Position numbers and translations under genes: made by a program. The notes beneath the pieces were generated by a model. It saw only the letters and a program-made list of their open reading frames with translations. It was not told the DNA's origin and did no database searches. Positions 46,819 to 55,224 of a DNA stretch of 64,000 nucleotides are shown piece after piece. This DNA is from JAJFJD01 sp965228695 (lineage in GTDB: Bacteria > Pseudomonadota > Alphaproteobacteria > UBA8366): contig CBDDIB010000002.1 in NCBI GenBank assembly GCA_965228695.1, forward strand, positions 3,162,001 to 3,226,000, written 5' to 3'. Position 1 is the first letter of the stretch, and the number at the start of each line of letters is the position of its first letter.

Positions 46819-47412
46819 TTAGCAGGGCGAGTTGCCGTAGGGTTCGTTGCGCACCGCGGTACTTGCTTTCAAATCAATGGTCTGTCCGACACTGGATGCC
46901 AGCAGGCCGAGCATCAGCGACCACTGCGTTTCCACCCGGTAAACGACGACGTCGCATGCGCCACCGAGGCCGGGCGTGCCCATATCGGCATCCCATTGGC
47001 CATTCCCGTTCACGTCGGTGAAGCTCTCGCCGGCATCGTACATCCCGTTTGCCGGGTTATCGTCGATATAGGGTTCGGGCTGCCCGACTTCGCTAAAGTC
47101 CGAGTAAGCGAGCGTTGTTATGTTGCTTGCCGTGATCGGAACAAGGCCCATCGTCGCCGACTGGACTTTATCTATGATCACGTCTTCCCGGTTTACACCG
47201 GTTGGTGTGAATCCAGTGATCCCGAACCGGGCCGCGTCGCGGAGGCTGCCTTCCAGCACCGAATTTAGAAACAGGATCATCGAGAACTCCATGATCCCGA
47301 CTATGGTCGCTATTAGCAACGGTGCAGTGAAACTGAATTCAATTGCAGCGGATCCGTCGTCATTACGGCGGACTTTACTGAAAAATTTCTTCATATGACG
47401 CATTTTTTTCAT
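46819..47412 (-). CDS. TadE-like minor pseudopilin with calcium-loop motif
   Basis: A 197-residue TadE protein. The RRNDDGSAAIEFSFTAPLLI segment at 15-34 gives the pseudopilin processing site and start of the membrane helix (to about 55). The periplasmic part contains YDAGESFTDVNGNGQWDADM at 125-144, an EF-hand-like D-x-N-x-N-G loop with D133, N135 and N137, and ends in a GNSPC cysteine. It would be processed by the TadV peptidase and join the pilus machinery. Its start is only 33 bases from the divergent tadD start, so the promoters must overlap or lie inside coding sequence. Confidence 0.82.
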   Translation of the reverse strand: MKKMRHMKKFFSKVRRNDDGSAAIEFSFTAPLLIATIVGIMEFSMILFLNSVLEGSLRDAARFGITGFTPTGVNREDVIIDKVQSATMGLVPITASNITTLAYSDFSEVGQPEPYIDDNPANGMYDAGESFTDVNGNGQWDADMGTPGLGGACDVVVYRVETQWSLMLGLLASSVGQTIDLKASTAVRNEPYGNSPC

Positions 47413-47445
47413 GGCAAATCTTACCTAATGTTGTAGATTTCCCGC

Positions 47446-48294
47446 ATGATGACTGTATTTATTATAAATAAGCGCCGCATTATCACTGCGGCTTTGCTTG
47501 CAGCGCTTCTCTCCAGTTGCGCTGGTAATGACGAAGCGTCGTCGTCCAAAAAAGAATCCGCCGATTTGGCGAAGGGCAAGACGGTGGCAGGCGCGATGAT
47601 GCGGGCCGGCGAAGCGAGCCGGCGGCGTGGCGACGTGAACGCAGCCATCGAGTTCTTCCGCCGGGCGCATCAGGCTGAGCCGAATCAGGTCGAACCGCTT
47701 GTTGGTCTTGGCGAATCTCTCATCGCGGCCAGCTTGATCAAGGATGCGGCCGACGCCTTCCGGAAGGCGTTGGTCATCGATCCCGAGAACCAGCGCGCCT
47801 TGCGTGGCTTGGGGAACTCGCTGATCGCCCAAGACCAGCTCGATCTCGCGGTCGAGCAATTTCAAAAAGCGATTGCCGCCGATCCGAAAGACTACCGCGC
47901 GTACAGCGGTCTCGGCGTGGCGCATGATTCCATGGCCGATCATGCCAAGGCCCAGGAGTTTTACTACGCCGGTCTTGAGATTGCGCCCGATGACGTCAAC
48001 TTGCGGAACAACCTTGGTCTGTCGCTTGCCTTTGCCGGGCATTACAAGGGGGCCGTCGAGATCCTCCGGCCGCTGGCCTTGCGCCCGGGCGCGACCCCGC
48101 GTGATCGGCAAAATCTTGCGCTGGCCTACGGGCTCGGCGGCGATACCGTCAATGCCGAAAAATTCGCCCGGATGGACATGGACAGCCGTGGTGTCGAGCG
48201 CAACATGAGCTACTACGCCGCTCTCAGGTCGATGTCCGACCCGGTGTTGCGCGTGCGGTCCGTTCGCGCCGGATATGCGCTGAAGTCCCGATAA
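47446..48294 (+). CDS. tadD: TadD-like TPR lipoprotein
   Basis: A 282-residue protein. The N-terminus RIITAALLAALLSSCAG carries a lipobox (C at about residue 25), so it is a lipoprotein. Residues 50-240 hold five to six tetratricopeptide repeats, for example NAAIEFFRRAHQAEPNQVEP, DAADAFRKALVIDPENQRAL and LAVEQFQKAIAADPKDYRAY. TadD helps assemble the secretin and other Tad parts at the outer membrane. It is the only tad gene besides tadG on the forward strand, wedged between tadC and the tadE-like genes. No clear ribosome-binding site precedes its start. Confidence 0.85.
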   Translation: MMTVFIINKRRIITAALLAALLSSCAGNDEASSSKKESADLAKGKTVAGAMMRAGEASRRRGDVNAAIEFFRRAHQAEPNQVEPLVGLGESLIAASLIKDAADAFRKALVIDPENQRALRGLGNSLIAQDQLDLAVEQFQKAIAADPKDYRAYSGLGVAHDSMADHAKAQEFYYAGLEIAPDDVNLRNNLGLSLAFAGHYKGAVEILRPLALRPGATPRDRQNLALAYGLGGDTVNAEKFARMDMDSRGVERNMSYYAALRSMSDPVLRVRSVRAGYALKSR

Positions 48295-48296
48295 GG

Positions 48297-49274
48297 TCAT
48301 TTTAGCACACTGCCTAGGCCGTCGATCGCCCGGAGAATGCCCGGGCCGATCAGGACGATGAAGAGCGTCGGCATGATGAAGATCATCATCGGCACGGTCA
48401 GCGTTGCGGGCAGCCGCGCGGCTTTCTCTTCGGCCTTCATCAGCCGCTCGTCCCGCAGTTCTTTCGAGAGGACCCGCAGCGATTGGGCGAGGGGCGTACC
48501 GTACCGCTCACTCTGGATGAGGGTATTGGCCAAGGCCTGCATTGCCGGCAAATTCGTACGTTTGTAGAGATTTTCGAGCGCAATCCGCCGTTCCGACATG
48601 AACCCGAGTTCCGCCGACGTCAATTCCATCTCGTCCGCCATTTCCGGACTGTTCATGCGGATTTCGCGCGATACCCGGACAAGGGCGTTATCCAGCGCCA
48701 GACCCGCCTCGGCGCAAATCACCAGAAGATCCAACATATCCGGCATTGCCCGCGTCAGCAGGTGCATGCGTTTGTCGATCAGGTTCTTGATGTAGATATC
48801 CGGAAGATAGAAGGCGATCAGCACCGTTCCGACAGAGGCGAACAATCGGCCCTGCGGACCGAGATTGAACATCTCCAAAACATAGATGCAGACGACCGCG
48901 CCGATACCCAGCCCGGCCGGCAGGCATAGTTTCGCGAACAGGAACAGGGTCACGGCGTCGCGGGACCGGAGACCCGCACGGACTAGCTTGGCGCTTGCGT
49001 TTTCGACCGGCTTACCGGTCATCAGCTTGAAGTACCGCAGCGTCCGCCGTGCGACGTTGAGCGTTTCGACCTTTGGCCGGCGCTTGGCGGCCCCTAGATC
49101 TTGGCGAAGCTGTGCCCGACGATCGCTGATCGCTTTGATGCGGCGTTGGGCCGGCGCTTTTTCGAGCAAAGTGCGCCAAACCGTAACGACGCTGATCGCA
49201 ACGAATACGGCAGCACCGAAGGCGATAAGCTCTTCGACCTGCAGCCCGAACGGGATGTATTCTTGCAGATTCAT
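48297..49274 (-). CDS. tadC: TadC inner-membrane platform protein
   Basis: A 325-residue type II secretion F-domain protein. Membrane helices lie near the N-terminus (VEELIAFGAAVFVAISVVTV), around 125-170 and at the C-terminus (LTVPMMIFIMPTLFIVLIGP). The F domain reads AMPDMLDLLVICAEAGLALD, then LTSAELGFMSERRIALENLY and QSERYGTPLAQSLRVLSKEL. Together with TadB it forms the membrane platform turned by the CpaF ATPase during pilus assembly. It overlaps the tadB stop by 4 bases and ends 2 bases from the convergent tadD gene. Confidence 0.9.
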   Translation of the reverse strand: MNLQEYIPFGLQVEELIAFGAAVFVAISVVTVWRTLLEKAPAQRRIKAISDRRAQLRQDLGAAKRRPKVETLNVARRTLRYFKLMTGKPVENASAKLVRAGLRSRDAVTLFLFAKLCLPAGLGIGAVVCIYVLEMFNLGPQGRLFASVGTVLIAFYLPDIYIKNLIDKRMHLLTRAMPDMLDLLVICAEAGLALDNALVRVSREIRMNSPEMADEMELTSAELGFMSERRIALENLYKRTNLPAMQALANTLIQSERYGTPLAQSLRVLSKELRDERLMKAEEKAARLPATLTVPMMIFIMPTLFIVLIGPGILRAIDGLGSVLK

Positions 49275-50275
49275 ATCTCGAAGTTCACCATTTTGATCAT
49301 GATGAAGACACCAAGTGCCATCATGAAGCCACCCACGCCGACCATCACCATGCCGCGTGGATCAGTGAAGAGTTCCATGGCGTAGCCCGTGTTTACGAAG
49401 AAGATCAGGCCAAACATGATGAAGGGCAGGGAACCGATGATGTAGGCGCTGGCTCGGGCTTCCGAGGACATCGCCTTGACCTTGAGCTTCATCTGCCGCC
49501 GCCGCCGCAGAATGTCGGCAAGATTGGAGAGAGTTTCGGCGAGGTTGCCGCCCGTTTCCCGCTGCACCGAGAGGCTTACCGCGAAGAACTTCAGTTCCGG
49601 CGTGTCGAGCACCTTTGCCGCGTCGGCAATTGCTTCTTCCAAATTTTGACCGAGGTTCACGGAGTCGGAGATGCTGGTGAATATGCTCCGAACCGGTTCC
49701 GGGACTTCGGATCGCGCGTTCACGATTGACTCGGCGATGGGAAGGCCGGCGCGAAGCCCACGGACGATAACGTCGAGACCTTCAGGAAAACGGGTCGTGA
49801 ACTTTTCCTGACGCCGCGAAATCATGAATCCGATCGACATGTGGGGCAACCAGATGCCGACGCCCAAACCAATCAAGACCGATAAGGCGGGCTGAAATCC
49901 GAAGAAAGCCCAGCAGATTGCACCGATGATCAACGCCGTCACAAAGATCGCGACGCCAAATTTGCCGATCGAAATATTCCGTCCGGTTCGACGGAGCCGT
50001 ATGCGAAGTTGGTCCGGTTTAGGAAGAAACCGTTTTACCAATACGTCGAGACTGGTCTCGGATTCGCGCCGAACCGCGCTGGCCAGTTCACCGGCCTCGT
50101 CGAGGATTGTGGTGCCCATCGCCCGATTGCGGGTGTTTTCCAGCCGCCGTGCTTCGTTCCGGCGCCGGCCATCCGTAACGACAACGACGATCCCCACCAG
50201 CATACCGGCAATGAGCAAGGCGCCCGCCAGTATCCCAAGCTCAAGCAATCCAAATTCGCCGAACAGTTCGGCCAT
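49271..50275 (-). CDS. tadB: TadB inner-membrane platform protein
   Basis: A 334-residue F-domain protein. It has an N-terminal helix (LLELGILAGALLIAGMLVGI), a pair around 115-160 and C-terminal helices. The F domain is seen in FTTRFPEGLDVIVRGLRAGL, GQNLEEAIADAAKVLDTPEL and ETGGNLAETLSNLADILRRR. TadB and TadC are paralogues that together make the platform. The start overlaps the cpaF stop by one base (TAATG), so translation is coupled. Length is normal. Confidence 0.9.
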   Translation of the reverse strand: MAELFGEFGLLELGILAGALLIAGMLVGIVVVVTDGRRRNEARRLENTRNRAMGTTILDEAGELASAVRRESETSLDVLVKRFLPKPDQLRIRLRRTGRNISIGKFGVAIFVTALIIGAICWAFFGFQPALSVLIGLGVGIWLPHMSIGFMISRRQEKFTTRFPEGLDVIVRGLRAGLPIAESIVNARSEVPEPVRSIFTSISDSVNLGQNLEEAIADAAKVLDTPELKFFAVSLSVQRETGGNLAETLSNLADILRRRRQMKLKVKAMSSEARASAYIIGSLPFIMFGLIFFVNTGYAMELFTDPRGMVMVGVGGFMMALGVFIMIKMVNFEI

Positions 50276-51978
50276 TACATGACCTCCAACAATGCCTTAT
50301 CGAGTCCGAAGTAGCTGGCTTTCTCCATGAATTTCGGTCGCAGCCCTGTCGAATCGTAGCTGCCGACCAATTTTCCGCCGGCATCCTCGCCTTTGTACTT
50401 GTAGAGATACAGGTCCTGCATGGTGATGATATCGCCCTCGACACCGACGACTTCGGCAACATGCGTGATCCGGCGTCCGCCGTCTCTCATACGCGATACC
50501 TGACAGATCAAGTCGATGGCCGACGCGACCTGCATGCGCATCGCCTTGGCGGGCAGGTTGAACCCAGCCATGCTGATCATGTTTTCCAGACGGGTGAGGG
50601 CTTCTCGCGGGTTGTTGGCATGGACCGTGCTCATCGATCCTTCGTGACCGGTGTTCATGGCCTGAAGCATGTCGATCGCTTCGGCGCCACGACACTCACC
50701 GAGGATGATGCGGTCGGGGCGCATACGCAGTGAATTCTTGACCAGGTCGCGGATGGTGACTTCACCTTGCCCTTCGAGGTTGGCCGGGCGTGTTTCCAAT
50801 CGGACGACATGCGGCTGCTGCAATTGCAACTCGGCGGCGTCCTCGATGGTGACGACGCGCTCGCCGCCATCGATCATGCGGCTCAGTGCATTGAGAAGGG
50901 TCGTCTTACCGGAACCGGTACCGCCCGAAATCAGAATGTTCAGCTTACAGCGCGATGCGATTTGCAGCAGTTTCATCATCTGCGGCGACATGCTGCCGAA
51001 CTCGACCATCTTCTCCAGCGTGATTTTCTTTTCCGCAAATTTACGAATGGAGATCGACGCACCGTCGATGGCGAGGGGCGGGATGATGATGTTGACACGA
51101 CTGCCGTCTTTCAGACGGGCGTCACACATCGGGCTGGATTCGTCGACACGGCGGCCGATCCAACTGACGATCCGCGTGCAAATGTTCATCAGATGCGAAT
51201 GATCGCGGAACGTTACGTCGGTAAGCTCCAGCTTACCGCCGCGTTCCACGTAGATCTGGTTCGGTCCGTTCACCATGACTTCGGTGATGTCCACGTCGCC
51301 CAGCAATGGTTCGAGCGGTCCGAGCCCCATCATGTCGTTGACAAGGTTGGTGACCAGGCTCCGCTGTTCGATCTGGTTGAGACGGATCTTGTTCTCGATC
51401 AGAAGCTCGCCGACCAAGCCGCTGATTTGCGACATCAATTCGTCGCGCGGCAGACTGGCGGCGGCGGCGGCGTCGATCCGTTCCATCATGAGAGGGCGAA
51501 TCGAATCCGCGGCCTCGCGCACGCTGGTCATGCTGGCGGCGCTGATCTGCAAGCCGTCTTCCATGCCATCGTCTGCGGCAACTGCGCCATTGGTCGCCTC
51601 GAGCGACGTTACGCCGTTCGAGGGGGCCGGCGCTGCGGCCGGCGTTCCGTTCGGCTGAGCGGCGCCGTTCCCGTTCGGGCGGGGCGGCGGCGCTTGAACC
51701 GGCTGCCGTTGTGCTTCAGGGGCCGGGCCTGCGAGGGCGGTGACCAGGGTTGTAACGAGATCCCGTTCTTGAAGGAGATTGAGGTCCAGTCCGACGCCGG
51801 GCGCATTCTTCGACACGATCATGCGAATTTGCTGCGCCAAGGCGCCGCGTGACAGCTTCGCAACCATTTGCTTGTCGATATGCGTCTCGATGATGGGACG
51901 CAATCGTTCAAGCGAAACGGCGAGACCGTCCTTCCACCCTTCTCCGTCCGGAAACTTCAGGACCGGCTGTTCACTCAT
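50275..51978 (-). CDS. cpaF: CpaF/TadA secretion ATPase with duplicated N-terminal domain
   Basis: The motor ATPase of the Flp pilus machine, 567 residues from the ATG complementary to 51976-51978 (ATGA overlap with cpaE). Walker A is SGGTGSGKTTLLNAL at about 351-365; the Asp box, Walker B (RPDRIILGECRGAEAIDML) and His box (STVHANNPREALTRLE) follow. The N-terminus is unusual. Residues 27-84 and 161-218 align without gaps at about 20 identities in 58, sharing R-P, I-D, L-x-R-x-x-L-x-x-Q-I and L-N then R-x-L-V-T. They are joined by a Pro/Ala/Asn-rich linker. Ordinary CpaF proteins have one such domain and about 480-500 residues. Confidence 0.92.
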   Translation of the reverse strand: MSEQPVLKFPDGEGWKDGLAVSLERLRPIIETHIDKQMVAKLSRGALAQQIRMIVSKNAPGVGLDLNLLQERDLVTTLVTALAGPAPEAQRQPVQAPPPRPNGNGAAQPNGTPAAAPAPSNGVTSLEATNGAVAADDGMEDGLQISAASMTSVREAADSIRPLMMERIDAAAAASLPRDELMSQISGLVGELLIENKIRLNQIEQRSLVTNLVNDMMGLGPLEPLLGDVDITEVMVNGPNQIYVERGGKLELTDVTFRDHSHLMNICTRIVSWIGRRVDESSPMCDARLKDGSRVNIIIPPLAIDGASISIRKFAEKKITLEKMVEFGSMSPQMMKLLQIASRCKLNILISGGTGSGKTTLLNALSRMIDGGERVVTIEDAAELQLQQPHVVRLETRPANLEGQGEVTIRDLVKNSLRMRPDRIILGECRGAEAIDMLQAMNTGHEGSMSTVHANNPREALTRLENMISMAGFNLPAKAMRMQVASAIDLICQVSRMRDGGRRITHVAEVVGVEGDIITMQDLYLYKYKGEDAGGKLVGSYDSTGLRPKFMEKASYFGLDKALLEVM

Positions 51979-53171
51979 TTCTTCCACCAGGCCTTCTTCT
52001 TCGTTTCAACCTTGTCGAGTTCCCCGCCGAGCGATTCGGTAATCGACGCGATGACCTTGCCGATGCTCTTACCGCCGCCGGCCAGGGCGGAGATTGCTTT
52101 CCCGCCGTTTGCCGCTTCGGTCGCGAGCCTTGAGTCGAAGGGAATGACGTAGTCGACCTTGCCTTCGATGCCTTTTTCGAAATCGCGCTGGGTCAGCGAT
52201 CCGCGCTTGTCTTTTGCACCGATCGCCGCGATTTCCGTTTTCGTGTCGGGGCAGAAATCCTTGACGAAGGACTTCAGGCGCAGCACATCGCGCATCCCGG
52301 CGAGGGAAAAGTCGGTGACCAGCAGGACGCCCATCGATTCCTGGATAAGCGCCGGATGCGAGATCGCGACCGATTTCGGCATATCGAACACCAAGGCCGA
52401 GAAATTCGCCCGCAGGGCGGAAATCAGCGGATCGACCGCGTAGGCGTTCAATTCGGATTTCGCCTCGAGCGGTTCTTCACCACCAAGAATGAAGAGGTTT
52501 TCGCTCTCGTTCACCATCGCGCTGGCGATAAACAGCGGGTCGATCCGCTCTGGATTGTCCAACGCGTCGCGCAGGCCGCGGCCCGGCAACAGGTCCAGCG
52601 ACAAGGCACAGGTCCCGAAATGCAGGTCGAGATCGACCAATCCGGTTCGTTGGCCGAAGTTGTGCGCGAGATGCCACGCCATGTTAACCGACACGGTGGT
52701 CGATCCGACGCCGCCGCGGGCACCGACCACCGAAATGATTCGGCAGTCTTCGGTTTCCTCGGCTTCGACTTCGACCTTCGGCGGGGTCAATGCGTCGATC
52801 AACATGTCGTCGGTCGGCGGGATGACCAGATAGTCCGAAGCGCCGGCGGCGATCAGAGTCCGGTAGAAGGTGACGTCGTTGACCGGACCCATGCCGACGA
52901 TTCGGCCTTGGGCGACCTCCGACAGCATGGCGACGTCGGTTACGGGATCCGGTGACGACGAGATATCGACGATCGTGACCGGCGCGTCCGGAATGGGCGC
53001 TTCCAACGCTGCGGCGATACCGCCTTCCAGCACGGTCACGCGTTGAACCGCACCGGTATCGATAATCCGCGCGACGGTGTCGCAGATCTCCGGATTGTCG
53101 GTAAAGACGAGCGCTTCGCCGTTACCGCCGCCCAACAGGGGCGCATTCGATTTAGCTGTTGCCCCGGACAT
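51975..53171 (-). CDS. cpaE: CpaE/TadZ-like atypical MinD-family localisation protein
   Basis: A 398-residue protein. Residues 1-135 form a receiver-like domain without a clear phospho-acceptor cluster, and residues 140-380 a ParA/MinD-like ATPase. The deviant Walker A reads SVVGARGGVGSTTVSVNMAW: both signature lysines of KGGVGKTT are missing, which is common in TadZ/CpaE. Later elements RTGLVDLDLHFGTCALSLDL and MPKSVAISHPALIQ are typical. TadZ proteins mark the cell pole for pilus assembly. The start overlaps the cpaD stop by one base and the stop overlaps the cpaF start by 4. Confidence 0.9.
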   Translation of the reverse strand: MSGATAKSNAPLLGGGNGEALVFTDNPEICDTVARIIDTGAVQRVTVLEGGIAAALEAPIPDAPVTIVDISSSPDPVTDVAMLSEVAQGRIVGMGPVNDVTFYRTLIAAGASDYLVIPPTDDMLIDALTPPKVEVEAEETEDCRIISVVGARGGVGSTTVSVNMAWHLAHNFGQRTGLVDLDLHFGTCALSLDLLPGRGLRDALDNPERIDPLFIASAMVNESENLFILGGEEPLEAKSELNAYAVDPLISALRANFSALVFDMPKSVAISHPALIQESMGVLLVTDFSLAGMRDVLRLKSFVKDFCPDTKTEIAAIGAKDKRGSLTQRDFEKGIEGKVDYVIPFDSRLATEAANGGKAISALAGGGKSIGKVIASITESLGGELDKVETKKKAWWKK

Positions 53172-53812
53172 TAGAGACCTCCCGTACCAGTTGCTGCCGG
53201 TCGAGTAACTCTGCCGGTCTGATACCGGCGTTGCGCCTCGATGACCGGCGTACCGAGCGCCGGACCGGGGGTTTGTCCTTCAACAAGATCCCGCGGATTG
53301 GCGATCATGTAACCAAGGCTGGAGTCCACCGCGCATCCGTAGTTGGAGCCTGGGGTGTTCCGTTCCTCGTTGCCGTCGAAATTGCTCCAGTCCGGGCAGG
53401 AAGGCGGCGTGACGACGTATCGCTCGACCTGAACGTTGACCTTATTCGCGGTCCGTTCGGTTTTGCTTCCGGGCACCATCTTGATGGTCACCGGGAGACC
53501 GAGGCGCTGGATGTATGCGGCGAGAACTTCGCGTCGTTCCGGCGCGCTGCCCTTGAGGACGATGTGATCCGCATACCCCATCTGAATGGAATTGACGAAG
53601 GCATCGAGCCTGTCGAATTCCGGATCGGTCGGAATGCTTTTGCCGCCGGAGAAATTCACGTCATGGCTATATTGGACCATATCGACGCGGTTCGGTTCGC
53701 GGAGCTCGTAACTGTTCTTAGCTTCCATCACATGTTCGTTGAGCTGAAAGTTGCACGCTGACAGCAGCACGACCGATGCCAAAACAGAGAACTTTTGAAT
53801 TGTGCCTCGCAT
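53171..53812 (-). CDS. cpaD: CpaD-like pilus lipoprotein
   Basis: A 213-residue lipoprotein with signal and lipobox in FSVLASVVLLSACNFQ (C20). The CpaD/TadD-neighbour pattern appears as VDMVQYSHDVNFSGGKSIP near 43-61 and NVQVERYVVTPPSCPDWSN near 125-143, with later GCAVDSSLGYMIANPRDLVEG. The conserved cysteine pair (SCPDW and YGCAVD) is intact. CpaD is thought to help the secretin at the outer membrane. It lies 11 bases after cpaC. The tail is a Pro/Thr/Gly-rich extension. Confidence 0.88.
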   Translation of the reverse strand: MRGTIQKFSVLASVVLLSACNFQLNEHVMEAKNSYELREPNRVDMVQYSHDVNFSGGKSIPTDPEFDRLDAFVNSIQMGYADHIVLKGSAPERREVLAAYIQRLGLPVTIKMVPGSKTERTANKVNVQVERYVVTPPSCPDWSNFDGNEERNTPGSNYGCAVDSSLGYMIANPRDLVEGQTPGPALGTPVIEAQRRYQTGRVTRPAATGTGGL

Positions 53813-53823
53813 GTCTTTTCCTC

Positions 53824-55224
53824 CTACTGCAAGACGAAGCCAGCCGGTCCCGCCAAACCGGGTTTTCCATTCCGGTCAAGCGGTGCGGACGGTCGTGGTG
53901 CTGGTTGACCGACGTGACTACGGCCGAGCAGGAACCGTTCAAGGTCCTTCGGCGGCACGTAATTGTCGGTGGGCAAGGGCAGGCGCGCCGACGTGGGCCG
54001 GACGATATAGGGTGTAACGACGATCATCAGTTCGCTCTCCTGACGGCGGAACGAGTCCGAGCGGAACAGCGCGCCGAGAACCGGAACTTCCTTGATACCC
54101 GGAACGTCGGACAGGTTCTGATTCGTCGTGTTTTGCAATAGACCGGCGATAGCGAAGCTCTGTCCGCTGCCGAGTTCGACGGTCGTCTCCGCGCGCCGTG
54201 TCGTCAGCGACGGGATATTGAAGCCGTTGGCTTGAATCGATCCGGCGGCGTTCAATTGGCTGACCTCCGGGCGGACCTTCAAATTGACGCGCCGCTCGCC
54301 GAGGATCGTCGGTGTGAAGGACAGTCCGACACCAAACTGCCGGAATTCGATCGACGTGACGCCGCCGTCCTGCGCGACCGGGATCGGGAACTCGCCGCCG
54401 GCCAAGAAACTTGCCGTTTCGCCGGACATCGCCGTCAGGTTGGGTTCCGCCAGGACCGTGATCAATCCTTCGTCGTCCAGCAGCTCGATAACGGTGTCTG
54501 CGGACAGGCTATTGTTCTGAAACGACGAAACAATTCGGTCTTGCGGATCGGCGGGAAATATGAAGGTGCCCGCTTGTCGCACGATGTCGGATCCGACGGC
54601 AAAGCCCAAGGCCAAATCCCCGGTAGCTTGTCCAATCAGTTCCCAGTTGAAACCGAGCTTCTTGTTGATGTCCCGGCTTACCTCCGCGATTTTCACGCGG
54701 ATGTTCACCTGGGTCGGCTGGGAAACCCTGATCCTGTTCACGACGAATGCGGGATTGCCGACCGCCGCCGCCGCGACGCGAGTGAATTCTTCCGCGACGT
54801 CGACATGATCGACTGTGCCGGAAAGCACCAATTGGTTGCCAATCGACTTCACGCTAACCGGTGCGTTCGGGCGCAGTTTCCGGAATAGGTCCTGGATTCG
54901 GTCGATATTGGCGGATACGACCACCCGTTGCGCCACAACGATTTGGTCGCGGCCATCGACGGCGTAGAGCGTCGTTTCGCCGGGTTCCTTCGCGAAAAGA
55001 TAGATCAGGCGAGGCGACCGCACCGTGACGTCGGCGATCCGCGTGTCGGCAACGAATACGGCCGAAGCGGCCCTGGACAAGCGGATGAGCTGTCCCTTAT
55101 TCGTTTGGATGTCGAGAACCGTGTTGGCGGGGCTCAAGACCTGTGCGGTGTTCCGCTCTGCCGCATAGGCAGGCAGGATCTGCAGCGCGAGCAGGAATGC
55201 CGCGATTTTGATTAGGCGTTTCAT
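53824..55224 (-). CDS. cpaC: CpaC/RcpA outer-membrane secretin
   Basis: A 466-residue secretin with a signal peptide (MKRLIKIAAFLLALQILPAY). The N-terminal pilus and secretion domain includes SAVFVADTRIADVTVRSPRL, a BON-like domain follows (SVKSIGNQLVLSGTVDHVDV), and the secretin core has VNIRVKIAEVSRDINKKLGF, the lip region and GQSFAIAGLLQNTTNQNLSD then VPVLGALFRSDSFRRQESEL. It would form the outer-membrane pore through which the Flp pilus passes. It overlaps the cpaB stop by 4 bases. Length is normal for RcpA/CpaC. Confidence 0.92.
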   Translation of the reverse strand: MKRLIKIAAFLLALQILPAYAAERNTAQVLSPANTVLDIQTNKGQLIRLSRAASAVFVADTRIADVTVRSPRLIYLFAKEPGETTLYAVDGRDQIVVAQRVVVSANIDRIQDLFRKLRPNAPVSVKSIGNQLVLSGTVDHVDVAEEFTRVAAAAVGNPAFVVNRIRVSQPTQVNIRVKIAEVSRDINKKLGFNWELIGQATGDLALGFAVGSDIVRQAGTFIFPADPQDRIVSSFQNNSLSADTVIELLDDEGLITVLAEPNLTAMSGETASFLAGGEFPIPVAQDGGVTSIEFRQFGVGLSFTPTILGERRVNLKVRPEVSQLNAAGSIQANGFNIPSLTTRRAETTVELGSGQSFAIAGLLQNTTNQNLSDVPGIKEVPVLGALFRSDSFRRQESELMIVVTPYIVRPTSARLPLPTDNYVPPKDLERFLLGRSHVGQPAPRPSAPLDRNGKPGLAGPAGFVLQ

